Assembly (NCBI GenBank): GCA_903813345.2
Contig: CAIIXF020000005.1
Location: forward strand, 12,279,375 to 12,343,374
Source: Owenia fusiformis
Taxonomy: Eukaryota > Annelida > Polychaeta > Sabellida > Oweniidae
Reading direction: 5' to 3'
Length of the DNA: 64,000 bases
A model generated the notes under the pieces. It worked only from the letters and a program-made list of their open reading frames with translations. It made no database searches and had not been told where the DNA came from. Positions within the stretch are counted from its first letter, which is position 1. Every line of letters begins with the position of its first letter. The position numbers and the translations under genes were made by a program. Positions 32,501 through 44,163 of this stretch are shown piece after piece.

Positions 32501-35500
32501 AGACATACCACATAAACACACCTAGTGACACATAAACATACCTGGTGACACATAAACATCTAAAGAGTAAAAGACATACCACATAAACACACCTAGTGAC
32601 ACATAAACATACCTGGTGACACAAAGGCCATACCACAGACAGTACAAGGGTGTCTCTTGGTCTTAGTATGCCTCATGATATGCATTTTCAGTTGGGACTT
32701 CTGGCGGAAACTCCTCCCACATATGTCACATATGTGGCCTTTCCAGCCTGTATGGGTGTGCATGTGTGACTTTAGTATACCACTCTGAGTAAATCCTTTA
32801 CCACATTGGTCACACCTGGAAAGACCATTTACATATAATTGATACGTTTACAATGTATTTGTGTTACTTATACAGATTTTAGCATGATGTAATGCATGAG
32901 TTAATTAATAATAAAATTCATAAGTAAACAATCATGTAAACATACAGGAAAATAAAACCTGCCTAATCTGAACACTTCAAAGACCAGCCAAAAGTGTTCA
33001 GATTTCTAGATTTTTCAAGTTGATGGGAGGAAAAATTTCAACCAAGGTCCAAGATAGTGTTCACATTGAGAAGTGTTTGGATTAGAGTGGTGTTTTAATA
33101 TATGGGTATAACTGTATACCCAAATATATACAAAGATCAACAAAACTATTACATGGGCACTATCCACACCAAATTGTACTACGAGCACGTTCGCAGTACA
33201 ATATTCAATGAGTTGATGATACCATCAGAAAAAAATTAACAATAGGATGGGATCCGAATAAAACCCATTTTAAGATACTGAACAAGAATGAATGACTGCT
33301 TATGTGTTAGATTATCACAGTGCCGCAGAGCAGCATATCCCACCAGATGATAATTACCTTAAGATGCCGATTAAAACTTACAAAAATCTTATCATAGATT
33401 TCTACCTTAAAAGCTCTATGCTTACTCCTATTATTGTATGTCCTAATTGTGGTTTGTATCCATTGTGGGGTTAAATCAGATATCTTTAAGAAGTAATATG
33501 CCTATTAACACTTAACTGGCTTCTTACTTGGAATATAGAATATCTTGCCATAGCCATACCTCACCTGAACTTTGTTCAGTGGGATAATTCACACCTTAAG
33601 GTAGTTCCACACTTACAGGAAAAATTCAAAATATAATTTGTGGAAATATCATTTTCAACTTAATTTTGATGAAATATTTTGATTTTGAACTGTGTATTCT
33701 ATCTTACATGTAAATATTCACATTTTTACTCTCTTGAATCCCAGGCCCTGAAATCCATTTGAATGCAAAGAAATTTTCATTTTAGCCAGATTTTGAAAAG
33801 TTCCACACATTTAAAACATATTTTGTGCAAATTCGATTAAAACTGTACAAATTAGAGCAATTTTGGTGAAAAGTTTTGTGACAGATTTTCTCGTCACTCT
33901 GGGTTTCAAGGTCATTTCTTAATGTGACAAGAAATCTTGTCACCCTTGGAGTTCAAGAGTTTAAAAAATATTACCCATTTTATTAGATAAAGGTAATTCT
34001 AATTGTGATCATAAAATATACATGAAAATACTCATCATGTGGAGCTACCTTAACTTAGCGATTTCAAATAATTTACTGTGATACAGTATTAGATTTTTCT
34101 TATTCTTCATTAAAAAAAATCTACAAATAAATACAACGGAATAAGATAAAAACCTATATATTTTTTCTTTCTTCTTCACCTCCTTCACAGAGCTTTTCAT
34201 TTTAAGACATATTTTCTTTTTGTTTCCCTTCTTACAGCACTCTTTGAGATGGGCCCTAAAATGATCCCTGCGTTTCAAAACACTAGCACATCTAGGGCAA
34301 TGAAAATGCCCATCTGTATGGTGCCTGTGGTCTTTATTAAAACAGCGAAACACATGAACTCCTGCAACAGATTTATAGTTCTTAAGACATTCCTACCATA
34401 GTAATTACTTGAAGAGTTCCAACCAGAGCTAAGAATTGTTTTCTTGTGACATAATATTAAATAATCAGTGAAATAATACACTTTTAAAAATGAATATGAG
34501 AAAATAAATGATAAAAAATGAATAAAACTAAGTACCAAAAGAAACTTCTAAAATTGATCATCTACCAAAATTGCAAGTTTTTACTTAGGTCAACTCCAAT
34601 CCATTTTAGGTTTAAGAAGTTGAATTTTGTATATAGCTTTCAAAGTCAAACTCACCCTCTACAGTTATACGTTTTTTCCAGTGAATTTTCAAATGTTTTA
34701 TGACAGCACTACGTCTTATGTTTGGTTTGAATTCATTAATCGGACATAAAGGGCAGTGGTAGCGTTTTCTTGTACTTTGAATACAACAGCTTTCTTCACA
34801 GGATTTCAATAGTTCAAATAATTCACTCTCTGTTGTTGAGATAGCCATCATTGCAAAATCTTCATAAAATTGACCCTGCTCATTGCAATCTTTGTTAGAT
34901 GTATCTTGGGTATCATTGTCTTTCATAACATTGTCTTCTTCAATGTGATCTTTGTTAGAGGGATCTTGGGTATCATCTTCGCTTATAATATTGTCTTCTT
35001 CAATGTTATCTTTGTTTGAGGGATCTTGGGTATCATCGTCTCTTATAATATTGTCTTCTTCAATGTGATCTTTGTTAGAGGGATCTTGTGAATGGTCTTC
35101 TATACAATCCTCTTCAATGTGATCTTTGTTAGAGGGATCTTGTGAATGGTCTTCTATACTATCCTCTTCAATGTGATCTTTGTTAAATGGATCTTTGATA
35201 TGAGCCATAATATCTTCCATAGCAAATTCATTCTCATTATCTTCATTAATAACCTCTTCCTTAACATGGAATATTGACATCTTATGATCAATAAAGTAAT
35301 CTGGATTTCGGTGATTTATAGTCATATGATCTTCCTTTGAGCTTCTTTTCTTACGATGTCTAGAATAGAAAATGAAATACTGTGTAATCATTTGAGGATT
35401 AACATCTATACTTAAAAATGCATGGTTATATAAATATTAGGGCTACAATGGTAGACTGAAACGGCAGTCCTGCACGGTTCTTAGGGCTCAGTCGGGACAG

Positions 35501-38500
35501 TTGGTCCAAAAACTGCACAATCCAATTTTTACAGTATGTAAATTCAGATTGCAGTTTGTGAAAATATTGCCGTTTGCAAAAGTAAAGTAAAAAAAATGTA
35601 TTAAGTGTCAAGGTGAGTAAAGAACTCAACATAACTGATGCTTCTAAGTCATATAAAGCTTAATGCTGCAGCTATTTTGGCTTTCCAATGGTGGATGATG
35701 TTTTGATTTTGGAAAAGATGATATACAGATTGTGCAGAGTTGTTCTGATACATTAGAAAGGTATTTGTGAAAAAAAAGAAAATTTGCTCAATGAAGACTT
35801 GCCGTGTCAGTTTGAGTAAAGCTACCTGATTTTTTCTATTCTATTAAAGCGCGATAAGCATAGAAAACTGAAGGAAAACTGAACTATAATGATAAAAAAA
35901 ACTTGGAACGGAATTGGAGAAACCGTTGGAGCCCTAATAAATATGACACATTACTGTCATTCATAGATCCTTTTAAAATCGTTAGTATTTAACATTAGAA
36001 AAAAATTATATAAGAATGTGATTGTCAAACAAATGTTAAATTGTCATTATTCTTTATTTATTTGAAAAAATGAAACCTTAAGAACTTCAGGGAGCAGTTA
36101 TTCCTTTTGAGATGTTCCAAGAAATGTCCCCTGCGTTTGATGACAATATCACATCTAGGGCAATGAAAATGCCCATTTTCATTATGCCCATCTCCTTTTT
36201 TACAGCAGCGAGTCACAGAAACCCCTAAAATCAATATATAATTTTCAGCCAGTGAATCTAAATCGCCAACATAAAAAGATTCAATAAAAGGTTTCAAAAT
36301 ATGAAACTTGTTTTTAAATATTTCTTGAAAAAAGAAACGGTATTCATTTAGGAATAAGAATTTTTACTTAAGTTAGTGGTAATTACTGCATGGTAAAACT
36401 CACCATCAACTGTTAAACGATTTTTCCAATGACTGTCTAAATGATTGAGCATTTTACTTCTACGACATGGCTTTATATTCTCAATCGAACAGAAAGGACA
36501 GTGGTAAAGTTTTTTTCCCAAACGTGTACAACAGTCTTCTTCGCATTGTTTCATCAGTGCCAAATATTCATTCTCTATTGTCTCAGTGCTATTGTCTGTT
36601 ACTACTACTTCTTCAGTAAGATGGGACCCATTAACAGTTTCTTTGTAGGATGATAACATTAACGGGACATCACTTTTTTCATTATCACTATCACTAGAAA
36701 AAAAAAAGTCTGGATTACACCCAGTTACAACTTGTTGCATAAACAAGCTAATTGAATTTTTAAGTTTCCAAAAGTTCAATCATCACCGAGACAAACATTT
36801 TTCATTTTCAAATGTAAGTTACTTCATACTGATGTGGAATAAGCATAAATGTTATTCTTAAAGGCCCCGTGTAACATTTAAACCACTTTGGCTTGTAGTG
36901 TCATTATCCAATATCATCAAAAGAAGTTAAGATGAAAATTAAGTTGGAAATCAACAAACAATAGCAGAAAGGTTGGTCAACTTTTTTGAAAAAATGTTTC
37001 GAACAATCAATTCATGTAAAACATATTTGGATGATTAAACAATATTTGAACTTTGCACAGGGCCTTTAAAAAAGAAATGACATACATGTACATGGTAACT
37101 TCAATCAATTGTCTATGTAAACATTTGTAGCATCAGTAAGATAAATGGAGATCCAAATCCCACCAAACAAAGTTGTTTTTTTAGATGTGTTCCGATTGCA
37201 ATGTGGGAATATGAGCATACCAGTAAATAAGCGATGATCTTTGAACTTCTCGTTGGCAATGTGATATGTTTTATTTGTACATTCATATATTCACAGAATT
37301 TGAAAGACGACTTTTCAAATATAGTCAATTATGTTGATTGATATGCCCCTGGAGTATTTTCCTCATAAACCTAACAAAATGAAGGTTTTTATCATTACAA
37401 TTAAGAATTGAAGTAATTTCTCACCACAAAGTTCAAATTAAAGAGTATAAATGAACCTGTTTGTGAGGTTTTCAGTACAGTACAATTCTGGAATCCTCAT
37501 TGCAGACTGAAGCTACTATGAACTAAGCTTTGATAAAGGATCTCTATATGTGCATATGGAAAAACCTGCCTTAGTGAATGCCTCTCTCTTGTGAAAACCT
37601 GTCTCTAGTAGACACCCCATCATGATAAACCATGGCATCTCATTTCTTCTCAGCCCTGAGATGCCATGATATAATGAGCTTGATTTGGTGATCAAGGAGA
37701 GTCGAAATTGAGGATTTTTGAGATCTTTCATCCCAGCTCATATTTCATCTAATTGGGGTCATAAAACGTATGTACCTGTGCCTGTTCACAGAATATGCCT
37801 CATAATATCAGAGCGTGCTACAGGCGAAACAGAAAGATGCTATCAGTATCAGAATGTCATATACTCTACTGACTACTGAATAAATTGCACTCTCTGTAGT
37901 GAACGCCTACATACACTGAAGTTGTTTTGGCAAAAATGTTCAATTTACCAGTATACACACATTTCATCTTGCTGCAACGCCTTTATAAAATGTTTTCAAA
38001 ACATTTATTCAACTTGGATTGATAATTTCTTCTTTGTTCTTATACTCTTTTCATTGGTCTCGTTTTGTGTAGATCTAGGTTCTGCAGACTTGTGACTACA
38101 TGTTAATGGGTTAAAGCTTTTACTACCAGTAACACTCATTCCTTTTCCCTTTGTTTGTCTTCATTTTGTTGTTTTTATTCCATAGTTTACCCTCAGTTTT
38201 GAGACTATATTTAGTTGTGTTTTTTTGCATAATTCTTTTCTTTTTCTTTTTTAATCCCATTCATTCTTGTTTGATGAACATTGAACATCTTGTATTTATG
38301 GGTTGAAGTAATAAAAATCTTTCCACAAAGATCTCTCCTGACCAACGTGATTTTTTAGATATCTTAACCATAAAGGTTAAAGGACGGATAGATTCCTCCC
38401 GACAGGCTCGATTTACCATGGGCCACAAGTATCCTCACTATTCCTTTTTGTCCTCACTATTCCTCGTTTGATTTCTTTTGTAGATCCTCTTATCCTTGTC

Positions 38501-41500
38501 TCTTATCAGTCTGCATGATTTTCAAAACACAGTAAAACCTGTGTAAGTGGCACACCTTTGGTACTCTAAAAAGTGTTCTACTTGGGAGATGTTCAACTAA
38601 TGCATGGGTCATATTTGCTCTGATCCATTGGCCAACACCTGGCAAATTGAGTATTTTGTTCAATATTGTATTCAATTTTGAACAAAATACTCAATCGGCA
38701 GGGCGCTGTAGTGAATATCGAGGCAAATGTGACCAAGGCATTACAGAGGTTCATTTAACAATAAGTCAATAGGATGCAGAAGCGTTCCAATTATGGAGGT
38801 GTTCAACTACAGGTTTTACTGTACTGTTACTGATTTTATACTTTCTAGTGCTTCAACCTAACTGTGTTCTTAAGCTTTCTAATTAACATTGAACCACCTT
38901 TAGTCATTTCACATACCTCTAGAGATATAAACTTACACGGTTCTTGTTCTACATCATCAAGATTAAAAATAATAGATTCAAATAAGGATTATAAATATAA
39001 GAGAAAATAGACACGTTTTTTTAAAAGTTTGCTTCCAATATTTTACACTCTATCCTTTGCTGTTTCTTTAGTACAGCGATTTTAACATTATAGTCATCAT
39101 AATCATCTGCTTCTTTGTATCCCCTTGAACTTTGTTCAGTGGGATAATAAATATTCTTGTTTTTCCGAAATCAACTTAATTAAAAATAATCTAAAATAAT
39201 TCTCACTTTTGTGTCTTAAGATGCACAGTTTGGATGATAATTGCATGGGGGAAAATGATAATTCCATGATGGAAGATGATAGTTCCATGATGAAAGATGA
39301 TAATTCCATGATGAAAGATGATAATTTCATGGTGAAGATAATAATTCTATGATAAAATACCATGATTCCATGTGGAAAGCTGATAATTTCTAAAAGGAGA
39401 TTATAATATTATAAGTTATCAGAGATGATAGTTCTGATGAACTGATGAAAAATTCTAATTCAAGAGAGAAAACAATTTGAGTGAATGTGAAAGTACACAT
39501 TTTAGGGATTTAAGAGATGACAATTCAAAATGGTCGTTAAAATTAATGAAAGATAAAAATTCTTAGTTTTGAGAATAGCATTTTTAATTTATCAGAGATG
39601 ACAATTCATATTTATGAAGAATGATAATTTCAATTAATGAGAGAATGGCAATACTTATTTATGAATGATGACAATATCTATTGAGAGATGACAATTCTTA
39701 CTGATGAACGATGACAAATTCAGTATATGAGAGATGACAAGTTATCTATGAACGATGACAATTTCTATTGAGAGATGACAATTCTTACTAATGAAGAAAG
39801 ACAAATCCAATACATAAGAGATGACAATTCTTATTTATGAAGAATGAAAATTTTAATTAATGAGAGATGACAATACGTATCTATGAACGATGACAATTTC
39901 TATTGAGAGATGACAATTCTTACTAATGAAGGATGACAAATCCAATACATAAGAAATGAAAATTACTACTATGTAGTTCATACTTACACAAATGGCTTCT
40001 CTCCAGTATGCTGCCTCATATGAACAGTGACACTTTTCTTCTCTGTGTATCTCTTACCACAAACCTCACAAGCAAATGGTTTATCTCCAATGTGTGTTCT
40101 CTCATGACGAGTCAGATTAGAACGTGTGATGAACTTTTTGTCACACTTAGAACAGTTGTGGCGCTTTTCTTGTGAGTGAGATCTCATGTGAACTGGAATG
40201 GAATGGGAATATTTTAAAGGCCTCGTGTAAAGTGTTTTAATTGATTTTCTTTATTTTTCCAGTGCTTTTATTGTATGCTTGGCAGTAGTATTAGAAACTT
40301 TTAATCATTAAATATATTCAACAATAAATTCATTACTTTTGGAGAAACTTTTTTCATTTATCCCATGCATCAAACATCCCATCAAAATTCATTTCTGATT
40401 TTGGTACTTGATTTTTACAAACTGTTCATATTATAACAGTTTAATATCAATGTAGTTGCTATTATCAAAATTGGTTTCTCTTTATTTGTTCAATTTTCAA
40501 ATGTTGCCCATTGTGTTTTCTCATAAGTTCTATATATGTTTGACATCATTCAATTTCACCTACCCCGGCCCCCCGCCCAACCCCTCTTAATATATTCAAG
40601 TAATTGAACACCCTACACAAATATTCCAGGGACTCACCTGTCAGATTGCCAGGTGTTGAGAGTGTCTTCTCGCAGATAGTACAGGTGAATGATGTCCTGC
40701 CCGAAGATGGTCTACCATGCTTTTTTGGCTTCTTTCCAGCATCATCCGGTGGGTTTTCTTCATCTAGTTGGGTCGCATCATCACCATCATCATTCCAAAC
40801 ATCCTTTGCCTCAGAATCACCTGTCTTGTTGCTATCATCTGCAATACATTGTTTATGATTGCTATTAAATGGAATAAAATCTGAACATTTTTAATATCTG
40901 CACTCCAAATAATTTATAATTTGGCAATTGATAATGTCAATGCAACACCCCTTAATACTTAATACTTAATACTTAAGGTTTCTCACTGATAGGCCCATGG
41001 GAGTTTATCTAAAAGAGGGGCACAGGGACAGGATTACCTTTAAGCTCATTGCCTCCTGAGTTCATGCTGTCTTTCTCTGTGGAGTTATCTGCCTTATCTA
41101 TAATATCATCATTAACAGGCTGGCTAACAACTGGCTCTGGTACCTCATCAGGAGATTCTTCTGTAGTTGATTTAGTCTCTTTATTCTTTGCATTTGGTGT
41201 TGTTTCTTGCTCCTCAGTGACTGCTGTATGAGTGGGTACAGTTGATTTAGATCGTGTTTTAATCTTGTTTGGAACATCAGTTGGTGAATCAACTTTAAGT
41301 GAGGGTTTTACGGTAGGTGATTTTTGTGTTGTTGATTTCTTTGGCTGTTCTTTTTTCACTGTGTTCCTTTTCTTTGGCGATGGAGGTTTGGCTTTCTTCC
41401 CATCATCTTCATCAGAATCAGAGTCAATGAATTTGATTGGTTTGCGTCTTCGTCGTGATCTTACTGTTGATGGGATAGCATCATCTTCATCGGGGTCAGA

Positions 41501-44163
41501 GGGAGGTTTTTTGGGAGTTTCTTCTGAGGGGATTGCTGTCTGGGTGGCAACATGATGCCTCCTGGGAAAAAAATTACAAAGTCAATAATTTCAATAACAA
41601 GTTGCCAGGAAAATATATACAAGTATATATTGTATATACAAGTTAACCATATCAATAAACCTTCAAATAATATCTTTAAAATGACTGAGTACCCCATGCA
41701 TACCTTGGTAATGGTTTCTCAGCATATGCCACAGGGTATACCCCAGTGACGGAGGACCCAAGTGTTTCAGACAGAGTTTTCATCATTATCTGCATGAACT
41801 CCCAGGCCATCACCTTGTGTTTCTCAGACATGGCATAGATTGGAGTGAGGCTCTGCTGCACCTTTAACATGTAATCATAATCATAATGAAGTTGCTATGT
41901 TTCAGATATACAGTCATCTCCATAGAGGTCATTCAGTGGGGAATAAAGTACAGGGGGAGGTATAAATATTGATTCTTGTAATGTATCTGACTTCTCAGTA
42001 TTTAGCTTCATTCAGTGGGGAATAAAATACAGGGGGAGGTATAAATATTGACTCTTGTAATGTATCTGACTTCTCAGTATTTAGCTTCATTCAGTGGGGA
42101 ATAAAATACAGGGGGAGGTATAAATATTGACTCTTGTAATGTATCTGACTTCTCAGTATTTAGCTTCATTCAGTGGGGAATAAAATACAGGGGGAGGTAT
42201 AAATATTGATTCTTGTAATGTATCTGACTTCTCAGTATTTAGCTTCATTCAGTGGGGAATAAAATACAGGGGGAGGTATAAATATTGACTCTTGTAATGT
42301 ATCTGACTTCTCAGTATTTAGCTTCATTCAGTGGGGAATAAAATACAGGGGGAGGTATAAATATTGATTCTTGTAATGTATCTGACTTCTCAGTATTTAG
42401 CTTCATTCAGTGGGGAATAAAATACAGGGGGAGGTATAAATATTGATTCTTGTAATGTATCTGACTTCTCAGTATTTAGCTTCATTCAGTGGGGAATAAA
42501 ATACAGGGGGAGGTATAAATATTGATTCTTGTAATGTATCTGACTTCTCAGTATTTAGCTTCATTCAGTGGGGAATAAAATACAGGGGGAGGTATAAATA
42601 TCGATTCTTGTAATGTATCTGACTTCTCAGTATTTAGCTTCATTCAGTGGGGAATAAAGCACAGGGGGAGCTATAAATATCGATTCTTGTAAGGTATCTG
42701 ACTTCTCAGTATTTAGCTTCATTCAGTGGGGAATAAAATACAGGGGGAGGTATAAATATTGACTCTTGTAATGTATCTGACTTCTCACTATTTAGCTTCT
42801 TTCAGTGGGGAATAAAGTACAAGGGGAGGTATAAATACCGATTCTTGTAATGTATCTTACTTCTCAGTATTTAGCTTCAATAATTGGAAGCTCAGGGGAG
42901 GGGGTGTACCTAAATAAATCAATTAATTGAAATGAGGTTGTACATTTATTGCAAATTATATCTTGTCATCAACCTCTAAATCCCCCCCCCATCCAATATT
43001 AATCTATTTCGATTATTTTTTGTATAATGCATGGAAACTAACTTTAAAAAGTGAGCAATGTCATTAGTATTGTGATAATATCGTCCCTTATACCTATTTA
43101 TTACAGGTCGTGTAGACCATTGTTGCCCGATTTATAGCAAAAACATTGACTTTTGCACGTTGGTGATGATGCGCCTTTTTTAATAGATCTCATATCTAAG
43201 AAGGGTATCAGTTCAAAAAAAATACTAGGTGGGTTAACATATTTTGCCATGCACTGTGCCTATTCATTTGGCAATTCAGTTGTAAATTTTCCTTTGAAAA
43301 AATAAATCTTCCAAATTTTTTGAGTTTTCTTGTAGAAATAAACATGTTACTATGTAACCTAACCAGCAACAAAACAAAACAAAAACAAGCATGGGTTCGT
43401 TCAGTGTCTTGCTCATAAGCTACACCGAATCTGTTATAAAAAGGGATAATCAAGATAAGAAAAATAAAAAAAAATTTTTGGGCCCCTAAAATCAAAATGT
43501 GGGCCCAAATTTTGAAATTTTGAGGCCCATTTTCTTCAAAATTTGGCCTAAAATTAAAAAATAAGGCCTTAGAAGGCCCATTTATGACCAAAAAGGCCCA
43601 CTTTTTGGGGCCACAAGGCCTTTTTTGGCTCAAAATTTTTCTGGGCACACCCGAGGGGGGGGGGGGGCCCGGGCCCCTGCCCCCCCCCCCCAGATCCGCC
43701 AGTGGGAGGGATATGATGATCAATAGACTGAATTCTCAAGATATTTTAGACTAAGTTTTAGTGGAAAACTCTGTGACAGGTAGCTCTGGGTTCCCATGAA
43801 ATTTCATTTGTGACACACAGAAATATTCTTCATTCCAGTACAGTATTCGAGACCAAAAAAACAATATTCTAATTTCTAATGTCCAGTGAGCAAATAAACA
43901 ACGCCCCCCTTTACATGATAGGAAAATAATACATAAAAAGATCTGGATTATACAGGACTATCCTTCTTCCAGAATTATAGATATAGATATAGATATATAT
44001 ATATAGAATATAGCCTAAGAAATATATTTAGTTTCACTTTCGATATGAGATTCGGAAGATTGACTTCTCGAGCTAGCCGTTGAAAATTTGCAATATCAAA
44101 ATTTAAATATCTACTAAAATTTGAAGTACTTACCCCTGATTTGAAAGTCCTTAGTTGCTCCAT
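29508..44163 (-). CDS. Eight-finger C2H2 zinc-finger protein, complete, 8 exons
   Basis: Probable nuclear DNA-binding factor. Exons from the start: 44163-44134, 41861-41704, 41561-41038, 40838-40638, 40192-39988, 32815-32613, 31050-30698, 30101-29508 (TAA). All junctions keep frame and give 755 residues. The short N-terminal helical segment (MAWEFMQIMMKTL) has no domain I recognise. A long acidic/basic linker follows (RSRRRRKPIKFIDSDSDEDD, then Ser/Thr/Glu/Lys-rich). Eight C2H2 fingers are built across exon joins, from FTCTICEKTL to YVCTFKDCGSSY, most joined by TGEK-type linkers, with the last having an extra residue between the cysteines. The C-terminus is Gln/Asn/Thr-rich, with YINTEEGEQTMVQIQ and similar segments typical of activation domains. 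The gene is divergent from the ankyrin/SOCS gene. I do not recognise the orthologue. The 7.2-kb intron 5 contains two other coding cassettes. Confidence 0.88.
31230..32640. repeat. 70-bp minisatellite abutting a splice donor
   Basis: About 19 copies of a 70-bp unit, for example CACCTAGTGACACATGAACA followed by TACCTAATGACACATAAACA and TCTAAAGAGTAAAGACATAC. The last unit runs into the zinc-finger exon ending at 32613. On the gene strand the true junction is CACCAG/GTATGTTTATG, and identical CACCAGGTATGTTTATG blocks recur inside the array (about 32465, 32535 and 31370), with many near matches. The open frames in the array are artefacts. Confidence 0.95.
33726..33962 (+). repeat. Dispersed repeat R3, copy 2
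   Basis: CTCTTGAATCCCAGGCCCTG ... TTTTGTGACAGATTTTCTCG ... CACTCTGGGTTTCAAGGTCA ... TTCAAGAGTTT follows the same order as 13776-14073. Confidence 0.7.
34045..35359 (-). CDS. Cys/His two-exon cassette B with acidic repeats
   Basis: Exons 35359-34656 and 34361-34045 join in phase 1 and end at a stop. Exon 1 codes a basic start and then six imperfect 18-20-residue acidic repeats of the form DPSNKDHIEEDNI plus an acid stretch (about 34890-35200). It ends in a finger-like block, CCIQSTRKRYHCPLC ... RRSAVIKHLKIHWKKR. Exon 2 begins GVHVFRCFNK and has GHFHCPRC ... KRRDHFRAHLKECC, then a Lys-rich tail. It duplicates cassette A. The upstream exon is unknown: the acceptor needs a phase-2 donor, which the zinc-finger exon ending at 39988 would supply, so it could be an alternative end of that gene or a separate nested gene. 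Family not recognised. Confidence 0.6.
35438..35936. mobile_element. 499-bp hAT-type MITE with perfect 8-bp target duplication
   Basis: The ends are TAGGGCTACAATGGTAGACT on the left and AACCGTTGGAGCCCTA on the right, inverted and imperfect. The flanks are ATAAATAT on both sides (35430-35437 and 35937-35944). An 8-bp duplication with TAGGGCTCCAACGG-like ends is the hAT pattern. No transposase. It lies between cassettes B and A. Confidence 0.85.
36058..36693 (-). CDS. Cys/His two-exon cassette A
   Basis: Exons 36693-36404 and 36224-36058 join in phase 1 and end at a stop. Exon 1 starts with acidic SDSDNEKSD, has ENEYLALMKQCEEDCCTRL and the finger-like KLYHCPFC ... RRSKMLNHLDSHWKNRLTVDG. Exon 2 reads GVSVTRCCKKGDGHNENG, HFHCPRCDIVIKRRGHF and LEHLKRNNC. 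Matching residues in cassette B are YHCPxC, HW-K-R-TV-GV, GHFHCPRC and KRR-HF-HL. Both cassettes start in phase 2. Likely zinc binding (paired Cys and His spacing), function unknown. Same alternatives as cassette B: own gene with an unseen first exon, or alternative 3' exons of the host zinc-finger gene. Confidence 0.6.
36858..37069. mobile_element. 212-bp inverted-repeat MITE
   Basis: The ends are TTAAAGGCCCCGTGTAACAT and TGCACAGGGCCTTTAA, inverted. A second left end of the same type, TTAAAGGCCTCGTGTAAAGT, occurs at about 40214. No coding capacity. Confidence 0.65.
38530..38821. mobile_element. pogo-like MITE (CAGTAAAACCTG ends) hosting a second MITE
   Basis: Perfect 12-bp terminal inverted repeats, CAGTAAAACCTG and CAGGTTTTACTG, with TA following the right end. 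CAGTRNAACC ends with TA targets are typical of pogo/Tigger-type elements. Inside, 38600-38745 carries the M1 ends GGTCATATTTGCTCTGAT / ATCGAGGCAAATGTGACC and a strong central hairpin, TTGAGTATTTTGTTC ... GAACAAAATACTCAA, so a second MITE is inserted in the first. Partial members are seen at about 4600-4800, 16505-16650, 32960-33115 and 48150-49160. Confidence 0.75.
39225..39965. repeat. Degenerating GATGACAAT/GATGATAAT tandem repeat
   Basis: Short units of about 20 bp (ATGATAATTCCATGATGAAAG) pass into a longer, looser repeat with GAGATGACAATTCTTACTAA and AACGATGACAATTTCTATTG. It lies in intron 5 of the zinc-finger gene and ends about 20 bases before the donor of the exon ending at 39988. Confidence 0.8.
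41928..42884. repeat. 79-bp minisatellite in zinc-finger intron 1
   Basis: About 12 highly similar copies of a 79-bp unit containing TTCAGTGGGGAATAAAATAC, AGGGGGAGGTATAAATATTG and GTATCTGACTTCTCAGTATT. Central copies are nearly identical and edge copies diverge. It begins about 70 bases past the acceptor of exon 41861 (upstream in transcription). Confidence 0.95.
43440..43700. repeat. Low-complexity dispersed repeat with long G and C runs
   Basis: On the - strand it starts CACTGGCGGATCTGGGGGGG and continues through GGGCCCGGGCC and CGGGTGTGCCCAGAAAAATT to many GGGCC/AAATTTTG phrases. Sequences of this type are common interspersed repeats in invertebrate genomes as I remember them. The open frame across it (LADLGGGGRG type) is not a gene. 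Confidence 0.6.

Noticed and set aside
38931-38965. Possible small - strand exon ending at a GTAAGTTT donor, as a first exon for the Cys/His cassettes
   Set aside because: There is no credible acceptor or start codon with a compatible phase-2 end, so I cannot support it.
40604-41555. Three Ser-rich + strand open frames opposite the zinc-finger linker exons
   Set aside because: They are complements of the Asp/Glu/Lys-rich linker, which itself splices in frame.
43208-43723. 171-codon - strand open frame rich in Gly and Pro
   Set aside because: It runs through G/C homopolymers and a common interspersed repeat, with no domain and no splice logic linking it to neighbours.
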